Notes under the pieces: model-generated
Told to the model about the DNA's origin: nothing
The model's input: only the letters and a program-made list of their open reading frames with translations
The model's database searches: none
Assembly (NCBI RefSeq): GCF_001481295.1
Contig: NZ_LOPS01000002.1
Location: 1-64,000 of the forward strand
Direction: 5' to 3'
Source: Candidatus Methanomethylophilus sp. 1R26
GTDB lineage: Archaea; Thermoplasmatota; Thermoplasmata; Methanomassiliicoccales; Methanomethylophilaceae
Length of the DNA: 64,000 bases
Position numbers and translations under genes: made by a program
Shown here: piece after piece, positions 43,789-53,461 of the stretch
Position numbering within the stretch: position 1 is the stretch's first letter
Layout of the letters: each line of letters opens with the position of its first letter

Positions 43789-44745
43789 TCAAATCCTCCT
43801 GCATCCGCTGCCGCAGACAGTTACCCAGACGTCCACTTTCATTCCCGCATCGCGGTAAACGTTCTTTATCGCATCGGCGATCCTGTCGCCGAGCTGCTTC
43901 CCTTTCTTGAGGTCGTAGAAGGCCATGATCGCGGGCCCGGAGCCTCCCATGAAGGAGACGATGGCCCCGGCGTCCGTGGCGGCCTTCTCGGCCTCGGCCA
44001 GGTGGGGCACCAGGTGCTTCCTGGCCGGTTCGAAGACAGCGTCCTTTACGGACCGTCCGATCAGGCCGAGGTCCCCTGTCATCATCGCATACACCATGGC
44101 CGCCGAGTGCCCCGTGTGGAAGACGAGGTCCTTCACCGGGACCTCCTTCGGGAGCACTTTCCTCGCATCGGCGGTGGCCACCATGACGTCGGGCAGGGCG
44201 ACGACCAGTCCCAGGTCCTTCGGGGGCTCTATGCGGAGCACCTCGAAAGGCTCGTAGGAGGGGATGACCGTGAACCCTCCGAGGATGCACGGGGCCACGT
44301 TGTCGCAGTGGACGGCGCCGGAAGTGTATTTCTCCGACTGGGCCGCGCACATGATGAGCTGGTCCTTGGGCATCTTCTCCCCGGTCATGACGTAGGCGAG
44401 GTACGCCCCGCCTGCCGCCGATGCCCCGGAGGAGCCGATGCCCGAGCAGGGCCTGATGCCCTTGTGGATCTTCACCTCTATCCCGAAGTCGGCGTGCATG
44501 GCGTCGAGGACGGCCTTCGCGGCGATCGTGACGGAGTTCTTCTCCGGGTCGCGGGTGATCCCCTCGGAGCCGGGCCCGTCGATCCCGCTGATGACGAGGC
44601 CGGAAGGTATCTTCCTCCCTTCGATGATGTCCGCGGGCTCATGAATAGCGAGCCCGAATATGTCGAAGCCCGCCCCTATGTTCGAGGTCGTGGCCGGCGC
44701 GGATATCCTGATCCATTCGTCGCTGTTTTCCATCGGCGCCTCCAT
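43789..44745 (-). CDS. thrB: Homoserine kinase ThrB
   Basis: GHMP kinase making O-phosphohomoserine. 318 residues with ISAPATTSNIGAGFDIFGLA (substrate site), the ATP loop PCSGIGSSGASAAGGAY and the C-terminal SFMGGSGPAIMAFYD. First gene of thrB-thrC. ATG 44745 or 44733 are both possible starts; the latter removes four residues. Homoserine also feeds the O-acetylhomoserine route of the metY gene at 5597. Confidence 0.94.
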   Translation of the reverse strand: MEAPMENSDEWIRISAPATTSNIGAGFDIFGLAIHEPADIIEGRKIPSGLVISGIDGPGSEGITRDPEKNSVTIAAKAVLDAMHADFGIEVKIHKGIRPCSGIGSSGASAAGGAYLAYVMTGEKMPKDQLIMCAAQSEKYTSGAVHCDNVAPCILGGFTVIPSYEPFEVLRIEPPKDLGLVVALPDVMVATADARKVLPKEVPVKDLVFHTGHSAAMVYAMMTGDLGLIGRSVKDAVFEPARKHLVPHLAEAEKAATDAGAIVSFMGGSGPAIMAFYDLKKGKQLGDRIADAIKNVYRDAGMKVDVWVTVCGSGCRRI

Positions 44746-44872
44746 CGTCTTCCCTTATTAAGAAGTAACATCGTCCGGGCGCGTCCCGCGTACAGAACAG
44801 AGCATCGGGAAAGGGTTCCGTGAAGGGAATGCGGGCGATGGTTTAAAGGCAGGCCCGTGTGTTGCGGGCAGC

Positions 44873-45324
44873 ATGGAAGTCTCGGTCATAGGGCTCAGGG
44901 GCGCATCGTTCGCCGGCGCCGCGGAGTGGTTCCGCTCCCGGGGGCTGGAGGCCGTCCTGCTTGAACCGTCTATGGTGTGCGGGAGGGACCACTGCGTCTC
45001 GGCGGCCATGCATGCCGAGCGCGCGTTCTCCGAGGGCAGGAACCGCTCGAGGACGATGGCGACCGAGACGGTCATGTACGCCGCCGCCGAGAGGCAGATC
45101 GGGAAGGCACTGGAGAAGATGAGGCCGAAGGGAAGCGACATGGTCGCCGTCGTCCTGGGCTCCCGGGACCCGGACATCTCGGGGCTCGCGCGGAGGAGGA
45201 CGACTCCCTGTTCGCGCCTTCGGAGGAGAAAGCGAGGAACCTGGGGGCGGAGCTCTTCCCCGGGGTTCCGCCCGAGGACTGCGTCCTGGAGGCGGTGGCC
45301 TCGGTGGACCTCATGAAGCAATGA
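44873..45324 (+). CDS. cgi121: KEOPS complex subunit Cgi121 (one-base frameshift)
   Basis: tRNA-binding subunit of the t6A complex. Family features: HAERAFSEGRNRSRTMATET, MYAAAERQIGKALEKM and a final block VPPEDCVLEAVASVDLMKQ, seen after restoring a missing base near 45190. Corrected length about 150 residues. It is divergent from thrB. Together with pcc1 at 20027 it shows two KEOPS genes in one 25-kb span but in separate operons. Confidence 0.8.
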
Positions 45325-45376
45325 TTCCCTTTAAATCGGCATAAACGGTAAGGATATCCGGGAAGGGATGCCGCAG

Positions 45377-45894
45377 ATGGGCATAGGCAAGATACTGGAC
45401 AGCACCAAGAAGCCTTCGACAAGGCGGTCGGCAAGGCAGTGGACGGAGTCGACGCCGTCTACAACGCGGTCGTGGACGCCGTCTCCCCCGATAACGGGAA
45501 GGGGGAGACCGCCGGGAAGGTCTCGAGAGCCTCGCACTACATGGAGACCGGGGACGACTGCTGGTACGGCCGCGGGAGGGCCGAGGACCGCTCGAAGGCG
45601 GCGGAATGGTACATCGATGCCTGCGCGCTGATCGACATGGACCGCAGGGGGCTCGCTGCCTCCGAGAGCAGTACCGGGTTCAAGGAGAGGATCGGGAGCC
45701 CCGCCTTCGTCAAGAAGGCAGGCGATATGTTCGCAGAGGGCGACGGGGTGAGGAAGGACCCCGAGGTCGCCATGGTCCTCTATGCGAAAGCGTACAGCTC
45801 GGGATGTGCGGAGGCAGGCGAGGCCGCCAGGGACCTCAAGGCGAGCATGGGCTGGGAGCAGCAGGATGCCGGCCGGGCCCCGAGCCGGCCCTAA
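45377..45894 (+). CDS. Small Sel1-like repeat protein (one-base frameshift)
   Basis: Begins MGIGKILDSTKK and, after a missing base near 45413, continues AFDKAVGKAVDGVDAVYNAV as an amphipathic helix; then two Sel1-like units (HYMETGDDCWYGRGRAEDRS, DMFAEGDGVRKDPEVAMVLY). About 172 residues corrected. No signal peptide. ATG 45368 is an alternative start but lies too close to GGAAGGG. It may be a smaller relative of the Sel1 gene at 15459. Confidence 0.68.
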
Positions 45895-45992
45895 ACTAGA
45901 TGGATTAATTATCCATTTGTGTTAGAACAAACAAAAATACGAACATATTCGCGATTAAAGCGAATAATTTAAATAATATCGCTCTAGTTTAG
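45891..45992. repeat. AT-rich spacer with nested inverted repeats
   Basis: Three inverted repeats are nested: outer arms CTAAACTAGA (45891-45900) and TCTAGTTTAG (45983-45992), perfect over 10 bp; TGGATTAATTATCCA (45901-45915); and TATTCGC-gattaaa-GCGAATA (45946-45966). The stretch is far more AT-rich than its flanks. It could be a regulatory region, an integration scar or the ends of a small lost element; no transposase is present. Confidence 0.6.
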
Positions 45993-46023
45993 TATTGGCT
46001 TTCTTCTAAGCCATTACCACTCT

Positions 46024-46046
46024 GCCTCTCCTTGCCGGGAGAGGCC
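46024..46046 (+). other. Hairpin in intergenic region
   Basis: GCCTCTCC-ttgcc-GGGAGAGGC followed by a T-rich tract (CTTGTTTGCTGTTTT). It may terminate a short transcript starting in the AT-rich spacer. The remaining bases to 46260 hold nothing I can identify; no tRNA or protein-like frame. Confidence 0.45.
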
Positions 46047-46235
46047 ACACACTTGTTTGCTGTTTTATGTTCATTGCCGCGAACGCCCGTTCCGCGCATG
46101 CGCCCCTGCACATATCCTGAAGAATAACGCATCCGCAGACCGTCCGCCGAGGGCCGTCCGGGCCGATGCCGGCAGCATCGCCCTATCGCAAGAGACAGAG
46201 AAAAGTCTTGCATCGGATGGCACAAGATTATAGGG

Positions 46236-46262
46236 GAAAACCCGGGACCGGGCCCCGGTAAG
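46236..46262 (-). terminator. Terminator region of the mevalonate operon
   Basis: On the minus strand a self-complementary CCGGGGCCCGG followed by TCCCGGGTTTTCCCC lies about 20 bases after the last stop (46280). Confidence 0.5.
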
Positions 46263-46279
46263 ATGTTTCAGTCGGAAGT

Positions 46280-46690
46280 TCACTCCTTCGCAGGCACGAA
46301 CTTGTAGCCGTAGTGGATGATGCCGGCGGCGCCGTCCTCGTTGAGCTTCCTCATGACGGCGCGGACGCGCATGCCGATCTTGATATCGGCGGGATCCACG
46401 TCGACCAGCTGGGCCTCGATGAACACCCCGTCGTCGTTCTTCACCATAGCGACGGCGTAAGGCATCTGCCTCTCGTTGAACCCGGACGCCTCGTGGACGA
46501 TGGAGAAGGAATAGACCTCCCCGGTCCTCTTGAGGGCGAAGGGCTGCATCTGCCCGGCGGACGCGCGCCTGCAGTAGGGGCAGAACGCCCTGGCCGGGAA
46601 GTAGATCCTCCCGCACTTGCCGCATTTGGTCCCGATCAGGTTGTACCTTCCCGGGATCTCACGCCATTCCTTGGCGGAAACCATTGCCAT
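46280..46690 (-). CDS. DUF35 OB-fold/zinc-ribbon protein partnering thiolase and HMG-CoA synthase
   Basis: 136 residues: rubredoxin-like zinc ribbon (GTKCGKCGRIYFPARAFCPYC) then an OB fold (GEVYSFSIVHEAS, VFIEAQLVDVD, GMRVRAVMRKL). Known structural work on archaeal acetoacetyl-CoA thiolase/HMG-CoA synthase shows a DUF35 protein bridging both enzymes so that the intermediate is channelled. Gene order here (HMGS, thiolase, DUF35) is the one expected for that complex. The start overlaps the thiolase stop. Confidence 0.9.
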   Translation of the reverse strand: MAMVSAKEWREIPGRYNLIGTKCGKCGRIYFPARAFCPYCRRASAGQMQPFALKRTGEVYSFSIVHEASGFNERQMPYAVAMVKNDDGVFIEAQLVDVDPADIKIGMRVRAVMRKLNEDGAAGIIHYGYKFVPAKE

Positions 46691-47858
46691 CAGATCGCCT
46701 CCAGTATGGAAACGGCCACAGCGGAGCCTGTTCCTCCGGCGGACTGCGCCAGGCCGTACTTCGCATCCTTCACCTGCCTCCCGTCCGCGCGTCCAGTGAG
46801 CTGCTGGTACAGCTCCACGATCTGCGAGACGCCGGCGGCGCCGATCGGGTACCCTTTGGCCTTGAGGCCTCCGGAGGTGTTGACCGCGGTCTTGCCGGAA
46901 TCGAAGCGGGTGGACCCGTCGAGGAAGGCCTCCCCTCCGTTCTTGTACAGTCCCAGGTCCTGCAGGGCCATCACGCCGGCGACGGTGAAGTCGTCATGGA
47001 CCTCGGCGACGTCAATGTCCGCCGCGGTTATCCCTGCAGCCTTATAGGCGTCCGCGGCCGCCACCCTAGTGGCCGCGAAGGAGGTGAAGGACTGCCTCTG
47101 GGTCATCGCGAGGGTATCGCTGGCCTGGGAGACGGCGGCCACCTTCACGTACGTGTCCGTGTACTTCCTGGCATCCTCCAGGGGGCAGAGGATGACGGCC
47201 GAGGCCCCGTCCGAGATGGGCGCCCCGTCGAAGACGGTGAGCGGGTCGCAGGTCGGGCCGGACCTGAGGACGCTCTCCAGCTTGATGGCCTTGCGGAACT
47301 GCGCATCGGGGTTGAACTCCCCGTGGAAATGCGAGTTGACGGCGCAGGCGGCGATGCCCTCGCGGGTCGCGATGCCCTCGTGGATCATCCTGCGGGCGAT
47401 CATGCGTAGATCGACGCCAGGGGGACGCCCATGCCGGCCTCCCATTCCGCATCGGTGGTGGAGTTCATGACCATGTTGATGGAGTCGTCGTCCATATCGG
47501 TCATCTTCTCGGCGCCTCCGACGATGACGACGTCCTGCATCCCCGAGGCGACGGCCATGACGGCCTGCCTGAAGGCGACGGCGCCGCTGGCTCCTCCCGC
47601 CTCGGTCCTGACCGCTGGAACGTTCCTGGTGGCCATCCCGGTGTAGTCGGCGACGAGCGCATCGGTGTGCGTCTGGTTGATGAAACGGGACGCGCTCATG
47701 TTCCCGAAGTAGATCCCGTCGATCTCGCTGCCGGACAGCCCGGCGTCGGCCATGGCCTTGGCGCCGGCCTCGATCCCTATGCTCCTGAACGATTTGCCCC
47801 AGAGCTCGCCGAAGACGGTCGAGCCCGCGCCGATCACTGCAACTTCCCTCATGCTCAT
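46690..47858 (-). CDS. Acetyl-CoA C-acetyltransferase (archaeal thiolase; one-base frameshift)
   Basis: Makes acetoacetyl-CoA for isoprenoid lipids. MREVAVIGAGSTVFGELWGK, NVPAVRTEAGGASGAVAF (nucleophile-region Ala/Ser/Gly-rich loop), EVHDDFTVAGVMALQDLG and VNTSGGLKAKGYPIGAAGV (catalytic His/Cys region of SCP-x-type thiolases). A base is missing near 47400, immediately after GVPLASIYA, before MIARRMIHEG. Corrected about 389 residues. In the SCP2/archaeal thiolase group, hence not the biosynthetic PhaA type. Confidence 0.9.
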
Positions 47859-48911
47859 TCCTCCGGCATCTTGATGGTGTTCTTGAACTTGGCATACGTC
47901 GCGTAGTCTATGTAGACCGGGTCGGCGGTGATGCTGTCCAGGTCCGGCGCGGCGCTCCTCTTGTAAGAGCCGATCTCAGGCGTGACGGTGATGTCGAACG
48001 CGTCCGATCCGGCGCCCGATCCGTAGGAGGCGACGAGGATCCTGTCGCCCTCCTTCGCATGGTCGAGCACATGTGCCAGGCCGAGCGGGACGGCTCCGGA
48101 GTAGGTGTTCCCGATGACCGGAGTGAGCAGGCCGGGGGCCAGCTGCTCCGGGGTGAACCCGAGCATCTTGGCGGCCCTGGTCGGGAACTTCCCGTTGGCT
48201 GGTGGAGGACCACGTAGTCGTAGTCCCCGGGCTCCGTCCCCATGGCCTCCATCATCATCTTGGCCGCGGAGGTCACGTGCCTGAAGTAGGCCGGCTCCCC
48301 GGAGAACCTTCCTCCGTGGACCGGGTACATCATGCCCTCCCTCCTCCAGAAGTCGGGGGTGTCGGTGGTGAACGAAAGGGTCCTGTTGATCTGAGCGATG
48401 ACGTGCTCGGTACCCAGCAGATATGCCGCCCCGCCTGCGGAAGCGGAATACTCGAGCGCATCCCCGGGGGCGCCCTGGGAGGTGTCGGAGCCGATGGCGA
48501 CGGCATACTTCACCATGCCGGACTTCACCAGGCCCAGGCCCGCCTGGATGCCGGCGGTCCCGGCCTTGCAGGCGAACTCGAGGTCGGCCGCGGTCATGGC
48601 GGGCGTGGCCCCGATGGCCTCGGCGACGATGGACGCGGTCGGCTTGACCGCGTAGGGGTGGCTCTCGGAGCGACGTACACCGCGCCGATATCGGCGGGGT
48701 CGACCTCCGGGACGCGGTCGAGCATGTACCTCGCGGCCTCGACCGCGATGGTGACGGCGTCCTCGTCGGGGGACGGCACCGACTTCTGGGTTATCATCAG
48801 TCCTTTGCCGCGGGCGGCCCCGTCGACACCCCAGACGCGCCCGATCTCCTCGGGCCTGATCCTGTACCTGGGCACATAGGCCCCGTAGCTGACTATTCCT
48901 TCCATTCTCAT
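47855..48911 (-). CDS. Archaeal HMG-CoA synthase (two frameshifts)
   Basis: Condenses acetoacetyl-CoA and acetyl-CoA in the mevalonate pathway. [20 protein letters not shown] at the N-terminus, [20 protein letters not shown], the catalytic Cys in [13 protein letters not shown], and, after a second shift, [17 protein letters not shown] with [19 protein letters not shown]. Bases are missing near 48667 and 48203. Corrected about 352 residues, the archaeal length. Overlaps the regulator upstream and the thiolase downstream, forming one operon. Confidence 0.92.
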
Positions 48912-49599
48912 TTCCCTTCCTTAAGTGCGTTCATCCTGTCGACCAGCCTGTCGACGGCCATCTCGGTGGTGACCAGCGGGATGCCCTCCTTCTCCGCCAG
49001 CTTGATGGCCAGCGGGTCCGTCCTGTCCGGTTTCAGGTATACTACCATCGCCGGGGTCAGCGGGTGGGCGCGGATGGCGACCATGGGCGAGCGCCCGTAG
49101 TGCACGTCCGTGAAGATGAGGGCCCTCTCGATGCTCCAGCCGTAGATCTTCATGTAATCCTGCGAGCTCAGGCTCAGGATGGCCTTCAGCGAGTCCACGA
49201 CCGTGTAGCCGTAGATCCTCTTCTTCGGCGTCTTCACCGGGTTGATGTTGGTCCCCTGGATGGCGCGGATGAAGACCCCTTCGTCCACCCCTTCCGGGAA
49301 CTCGTCCATCGCGATGATGCAGTCCAGGCGCCGGCTCGGCATGTACTTGTTCTGCACAGCGCCGCCGTTGGCGTCATCGAGGGCTATGAAGGCATCCACC
49401 ATCCGGCAGATCACCTGGGCCCCCGGGGACTTCCTCCTGCCCGACTCGTAATCGCTGACGACGCTGTGGGACACCCCCATGCGTCCGCGAGCTGGTACTG
49501 GGACACGCCGAACTCCTCCCTCCATTTGCGGATGGTCTTGCCCGGTTCTGCCGCCAGAACTATCTCGCCTGCGATCTTCTCCCGAAGTTCGTCGGACAT
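48908..49599 (-). CDS. HTH (XRE-type) transcriptional regulator of the mevalonate operon (one-base frameshift)
   Basis: N-terminal helix-turn-helix ([19 protein letters not shown], then, after a missing base near 49478, [19 protein letters not shown]) and a C-terminal domain ([40 protein letters not shown]) of the archaeal predicted-regulator group often located next to HMG-CoA synthase. About 230 residues corrected. It is the first gene of the regulator-HMGS-thiolase-DUF35 operon; autoregulation and control of lipid precursor flux are inferred. TATA-like TTATATAGC lies at about 49623-49632. Confidence 0.82.
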
Positions 49600-49695
49600 C
49601 GGATGGACTATCGTACGCTTGCTATATAACGGTGACGTACTTTTATTCCGTCGATTGACGGATGGCGAGGCGATGCTGAGTTTCTTTGATAAGAA

Positions 49696-49714
49696 CGGTC
49701 CGCAGAGCGGACCG
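49696..49714 (-). terminator. Terminator hairpin of the adhesin gene
   Basis: CGGTCCGC-aga-GCGGACCG, a perfect 8-bp stem, about 20 bases after the adhesin stop, followed on the minus strand by TTCTTATC. Confidence 0.6.
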
Positions 49715-49732
49715 TAAAATGTTTCGAACCCC

Positions 49733-51792
49733 TCAGGCCCTGGATACGGATATTATGCCCGTGTAGGCCGTCTCCGAACCGTGCATGGTCACGTCGGCAC
49801 TGCCGGAGTTCTCGTCGATCCATGTGACGACTTTGCATTGAGCGTCCAGTGTCACGTGCACAGCGGCATCGAACTGGGAGAACGTGTAACTGAACATCAC
49901 GGCAATCGTACCTTTGGGATCGATGTGCCAGGATACCGATCCGACCTCACTGTCATTCACTTTGGTCCCGTTGAAGTAGAAGTTGGTGACTTTCGACTCG
50001 AACGTGGAGTTGTTGTTGAAGACATTGACCACGATGTTGGCCGTATGGGCGCCCGGATCGAGGACGAACTTCTCGCTGAACTGCCCCTTGTTCACCAGGG
50101 TCTCGGTTACGGTACCGGAGTTCACGGTCTTCCCGCCGGCGGTGCCACTGGCGAAGAGGGACATGCTCTTCGAATCCGATTTGAGCACCTCATGGACGGT
50201 CACGGTCCGCTGCCGCCGGAAGCGATGGTGTATGTTCCGTAAACAGTTCCGTCAACATACAGGGAGATGGGCGCGCTTTCATCGAAGTGGTTCACCAAGG
50301 TCACATTCACATCGGCATAGTACGGAGAATAGGACGACCTCAGGGTCACATTCTGATGCATTCCTGGAACAAATCCCCAGTCCACATTATAATATCTCAA
50401 GGACGCGTCCTTAACGAAGGATTGCGGCTCTAGTTTCTGCGTGTTGACTGTGAAGTACATTATGCCGGCAATTGTGTCATCGGCAGATGCAGAGGTATTG
50501 TGCGTATCAACGAACGTCGCCTTGTAGGAGATTATGCTGTATACGGTCTTCACAGTGATATCGGCAGTTCCCAGAGTATAGCCTGACCATGTCACATTGT
50601 AGCCGACCTTGCTCGGGACTGCAGGCTCGGAGATCGACGTACTGTAAACATTGAAGTTCCTGGTGGCCACCACCTTATCGTCCGAGGGGGAAACGGTACC
50701 CTTGGTATCGACAAAGGTGGCCGTGTAGACATTCATGACATAGGTAGTCTTCACAGTAATATCGGAGGTTCCCAAGGTATAGCTGGGCCAGGTCACGGTG
50801 AAGCCTTTCTTGGCAGGGACCGGCGGTTCGCTGACGGTCGGGTTCTCGACCGAGAAATATCTGACGGCGACCGTGGTATCGTCAGAGCTATCGGACGTCG
50901 CCTTGGTATCGACGAACGTCGCTTTATAGTAGATCAGGCTGTAGACAGCCTTCACAGTTATATCCGATGCCCCCAGAGAATATCTGGACCATTCGACCTT
51001 GTACCCGGCCTTAGCAGGCAGGGCAGGCTCGCTGATCGATCCTGAAGCAACGTTGAAGTACCTGACGGCGACAGTTGTATCATCGGATGTTCCAGCTGTC
51101 CCCTTGGTGTCGATGAACGTCGCCTTGTAAGTGATGGGTGTGTAGACCGACCGTACGGTGATATCTCCGAGTCCCAGCGTGTAGTTCTGCCATGCTGTCG
51201 TATACCCTGCTTTCGCCGATATCGCAGGCTCAGAGACTGCGGCCGTATTGACGGTGAAGTATCTGACGTAAGAGATGTCGTCGGATGTCCCAGCTGTCCC
51301 CTTGGTGTCGATGAATGTCGCCTTGTAGGTAGTGGGGACGTATTTCCCGCTGATCTCGAAAGACCTCGCCTGCACCGTGTGGCTGCTCCATTCCACATGG
51401 TATCCGTCTTTCAGCGGGGCATCGGGAACCTTTATCTCCTTGGTCTCAACAGTGAAAGGAACCTGGGCGACCTTATCATTTCCGATGGTGAAGGTGGCAT
51501 AGTACGTTATAGGAGAATACACCGCATTCACGGTTACATCCCCGCCGCTGAGAGAATAACTGCTCCATCTGGAAGTGTAGCCTTCCTTCTGTGGCACGGC
51601 CGGAACTTTTGATGGCGGCAGAGAAGAGTCGTCTTTCCCGTATTCGACTTCACTTACGATTTTCCCGTCGGCAACGAATGTGACACTGGGATCGGGACTG
51701 TCGTCCCCCCCCCCCTCTGCAATCACCACGCCGGCGACGGAGACGGCCACTGCAGCCGCCACGATAATCATTATCACGGTTTTCGAAACCAT
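49733..51792 (-). CDS. Secreted repeat adhesin-like protein (one-base frameshift; G11 tract near the start)
   Basis: About 687 residues once one missing base near 50207 is restored. It has an N-terminal transmembrane/signal segment ([20 protein letters not shown]), an acidic linker with a G11 tract (codons EGGGDD), then about six repeats of roughly 67 residues with consensus SEPAxPxKxGYxxxWxxYxLG, DITVKxVY and ATFxDTKGTxxxxDD. These resemble Listeria-Bacteroides/InlB B-type repeats that are abundant in gut methanogen adhesins. The last 150 residues form a non-repeat beta domain. Probably exposed at the cell surface; the partner is unknown. Confidence 0.8.
51705..51715 (-). repeat. Homopolymer of 11 (G on the coding strand) inside the adhesin gene
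   Basis: Eleven C on the plus strand encode Glu-Gly-Gly-Gly-Asp just after the signal segment. A change of one base would put the whole adhesin out of frame, so it is a potential on/off contingency tract. The length as given keeps the gene in frame. Confidence 0.7.
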
Positions 51793-51926
51793 AAGAATGC
51801 CCCGGTGTGAGAAAAGAAACGCTTACGCGTTTATAGCATTTATCTTAACCCAGATACAGAAAGACCTTTCTTTTCCCATCCGCGTAAAGGATGCCCCGGC
51901 CGGGATGAACCGAGAAGAACGCCGGG

Positions 51927-51948
51927 CGGGGGAGATGCCCCCGCCGTC
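51927..51948 (-). terminator. Hairpin after the PPK2 gene
   Basis: GGCGGGGG-agat-GCCCCCGCC directly follows the PPK2 stop on the minus strand; only a modest T/C tract follows. Confidence 0.5.
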
Positions 51949-51955
51949 CTGCGCC

Positions 51956-53362
51956 TCAGTACTTCAGTTCCTTCTCCAGCGCGTCGACCACGGTCTTCAG
52001 CACCGTGTACTGCGCATACTTCTTGTTGTTGGCCGGCACCGCCACCCACGGGGCGTACGGGGTGTTGGTGGACGAGATCATCCTGTCGACGTAGCCTTCG
52101 TAGATGTCCCACTTCTCGCGGTTCCTCCAATCCTCGTCGGTGAGCTTCCAGGACTTGAGAGCGTCGTCCTTCCTCTCGTTGAACCTCTCCAGCTGGGTAT
52201 CCTTATCGATATCCAGCCAGAACTTGATCACGATCGCGCCGTACGAGGCGAGCATGGCCTCGAAGGTGTTGATCTCCCCGGCCGAGCGCTGGTACTCCTC
52301 CTCGGTGCAGAGGCCCTCGATGGGCTCCACCATCATCCGCCCGTACCATGTGCGGTCGTAGATGGATATCCTCCCGGGCCCCGGGAGGTTCCTGGCGAAC
52401 CTCCAGAGGTAGGAGTGGGCGTAATCCTCGTCGGTGGGCTTCCCGACCCTCATCACCCTGTAGCCGCGGGGGTTGAGGGCGTGGGATATCTGCTTGATGC
52501 AGCCTCCCTTCCCGGCCGCGTCCCAGCCCTCGAAACCGAGGACCACGGTCCTGCCGGAGATCGCCAGCAGGACCTGCAGCCTCTCGAGCTTCCTGGAGAG
52601 TTTGTCGATCTTCTTCTTGAGCTCCTGCCCATCCTCCCCCTCGGGCGGGTCGAGGACCAGGCCCTCCCTGGGGTTGGGGTACTTCAGTTTCAGCTCGTGG
52701 CACCTGTCCGACTCCGGGGCCTTCCCGCCAAGTATCTCGCCGAAGCGGGCGTCCAGGACCCTGACCGCCTTGGCGACCGTCTCCGCCAGCGGTCCCACCT
52801 TCACTGTGTCCCAGGGAGCGCGCTTGGTATCGGTGGCGGCGATGAAATCGTCCATGACCGAGTAGTACTTGAAATGATCCAGATGGTCTACGGAGAGGAA
52901 GGTACCGCTGATGGCGGTCTGTGGGCGGTACTCCTCGGCATACTGCTTCATGATCTGCGGGGACACGGCCAGCCTGATCTTGACGATCCTGGTGCCGCTG
53001 TCGATCAGGTACTCCTCCAGGCGGTTGATGGCCTTCACCGCCCTGTCCAGCTGCTCCGGGCCCCCTTCGTACTTATTCACCGCCAGGGAGTACCAGGAAC
53101 GGTCGAACATGCATATCTGGGACTTCGCCGGGGTCGCCTGCAGCATGCGCGCCAGCGATTTCGACGGGGAGGCATCCACATCGAAGTGCCAGTAGCTCAC
53201 CCCGCGGGGCTCCATGACCCTGTCGAGCTCGTTGACGACCTTCGAGATCACCCTCCCGCTGCCGCCCTCGAAGATCACCAGGACCGGGACCTCCGAGTTT
53301 ATGATGGCCAGCTGCTTCGCCACCAGCCCTTCCTTCATGCTTTTGGAAACAAGGCTCTTCAT
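51956..53362 (-). CDS. Two-domain polyphosphate kinase 2 (polyphosphate:AMP phosphotransferase type)
   Basis: 468 residues made of two fused PPK2 domains. The C-terminal domain (from about 260) has an intact Walker A GFEGWDAAGKGGCIKQ and lid/Walker B SIYDRTWYGRMMVE. The N-terminal domain has the decayed VIFEGGSGRVISK, lacking the GKG, but keeps FDRSWYSLAVNKYE. This fused layout is that of PPK2 class II enzymes, where one half is catalytic, using polyphosphate to phosphorylate AMP. ATG 53362. Divergent to the aconitase. Confidence 0.88.
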   Translation of the reverse strand: MKSLVSKSMKEGLVAKQLAIINSEVPVLVIFEGGSGRVISKVVNELDRVMEPRGVSYWHFDVDASPSKSLARMLQATPAKSQICMFDRSWYSLAVNKYEGGPEQLDRAVKAINRLEEYLIDSGTRIVKIRLAVSPQIMKQYAEEYRPQTAISGTFLSVDHLDHFKYYSVMDDFIAATDTKRAPWDTVKVGPLAETVAKAVRVLDARFGEILGGKAPESDRCHELKLKYPNPREGLVLDPPEGEDGQELKKKIDKLSRKLERLQVLLAISGRTVVLGFEGWDAAGKGGCIKQISHALNPRGYRVMRVGKPTDEDYAHSYLWRFARNLPGPGRISIYDRTWYGRMMVEPIEGLCTEEEYQRSAGEINTFEAMLASYGAIVIKFWLDIDKDTQLERFNERKDDALKSWKLTDEDWRNREKWDIYEGYVDRMISSTNTPYAPWVAVPANNKKYAQYTVLKTVVDALEKELKY

Positions 53363-53461
53363 AGGTGCCGGGAAAGGATGCGCGATATTTATGTGCCCGT
53401 GCGCACGGGCGCGGAGCGCGGCCTTGGCATTGTTTTAATACCGTCCCGCGATGGAGAGCCG

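Noticed and set aside
42405-43910. 501-codon plus-strand frame crossing the tandem repeats
   Set aside because: Mostly antisense to thrC; the repeat period of 23 is not a codon multiple and the product has no recognisable features.
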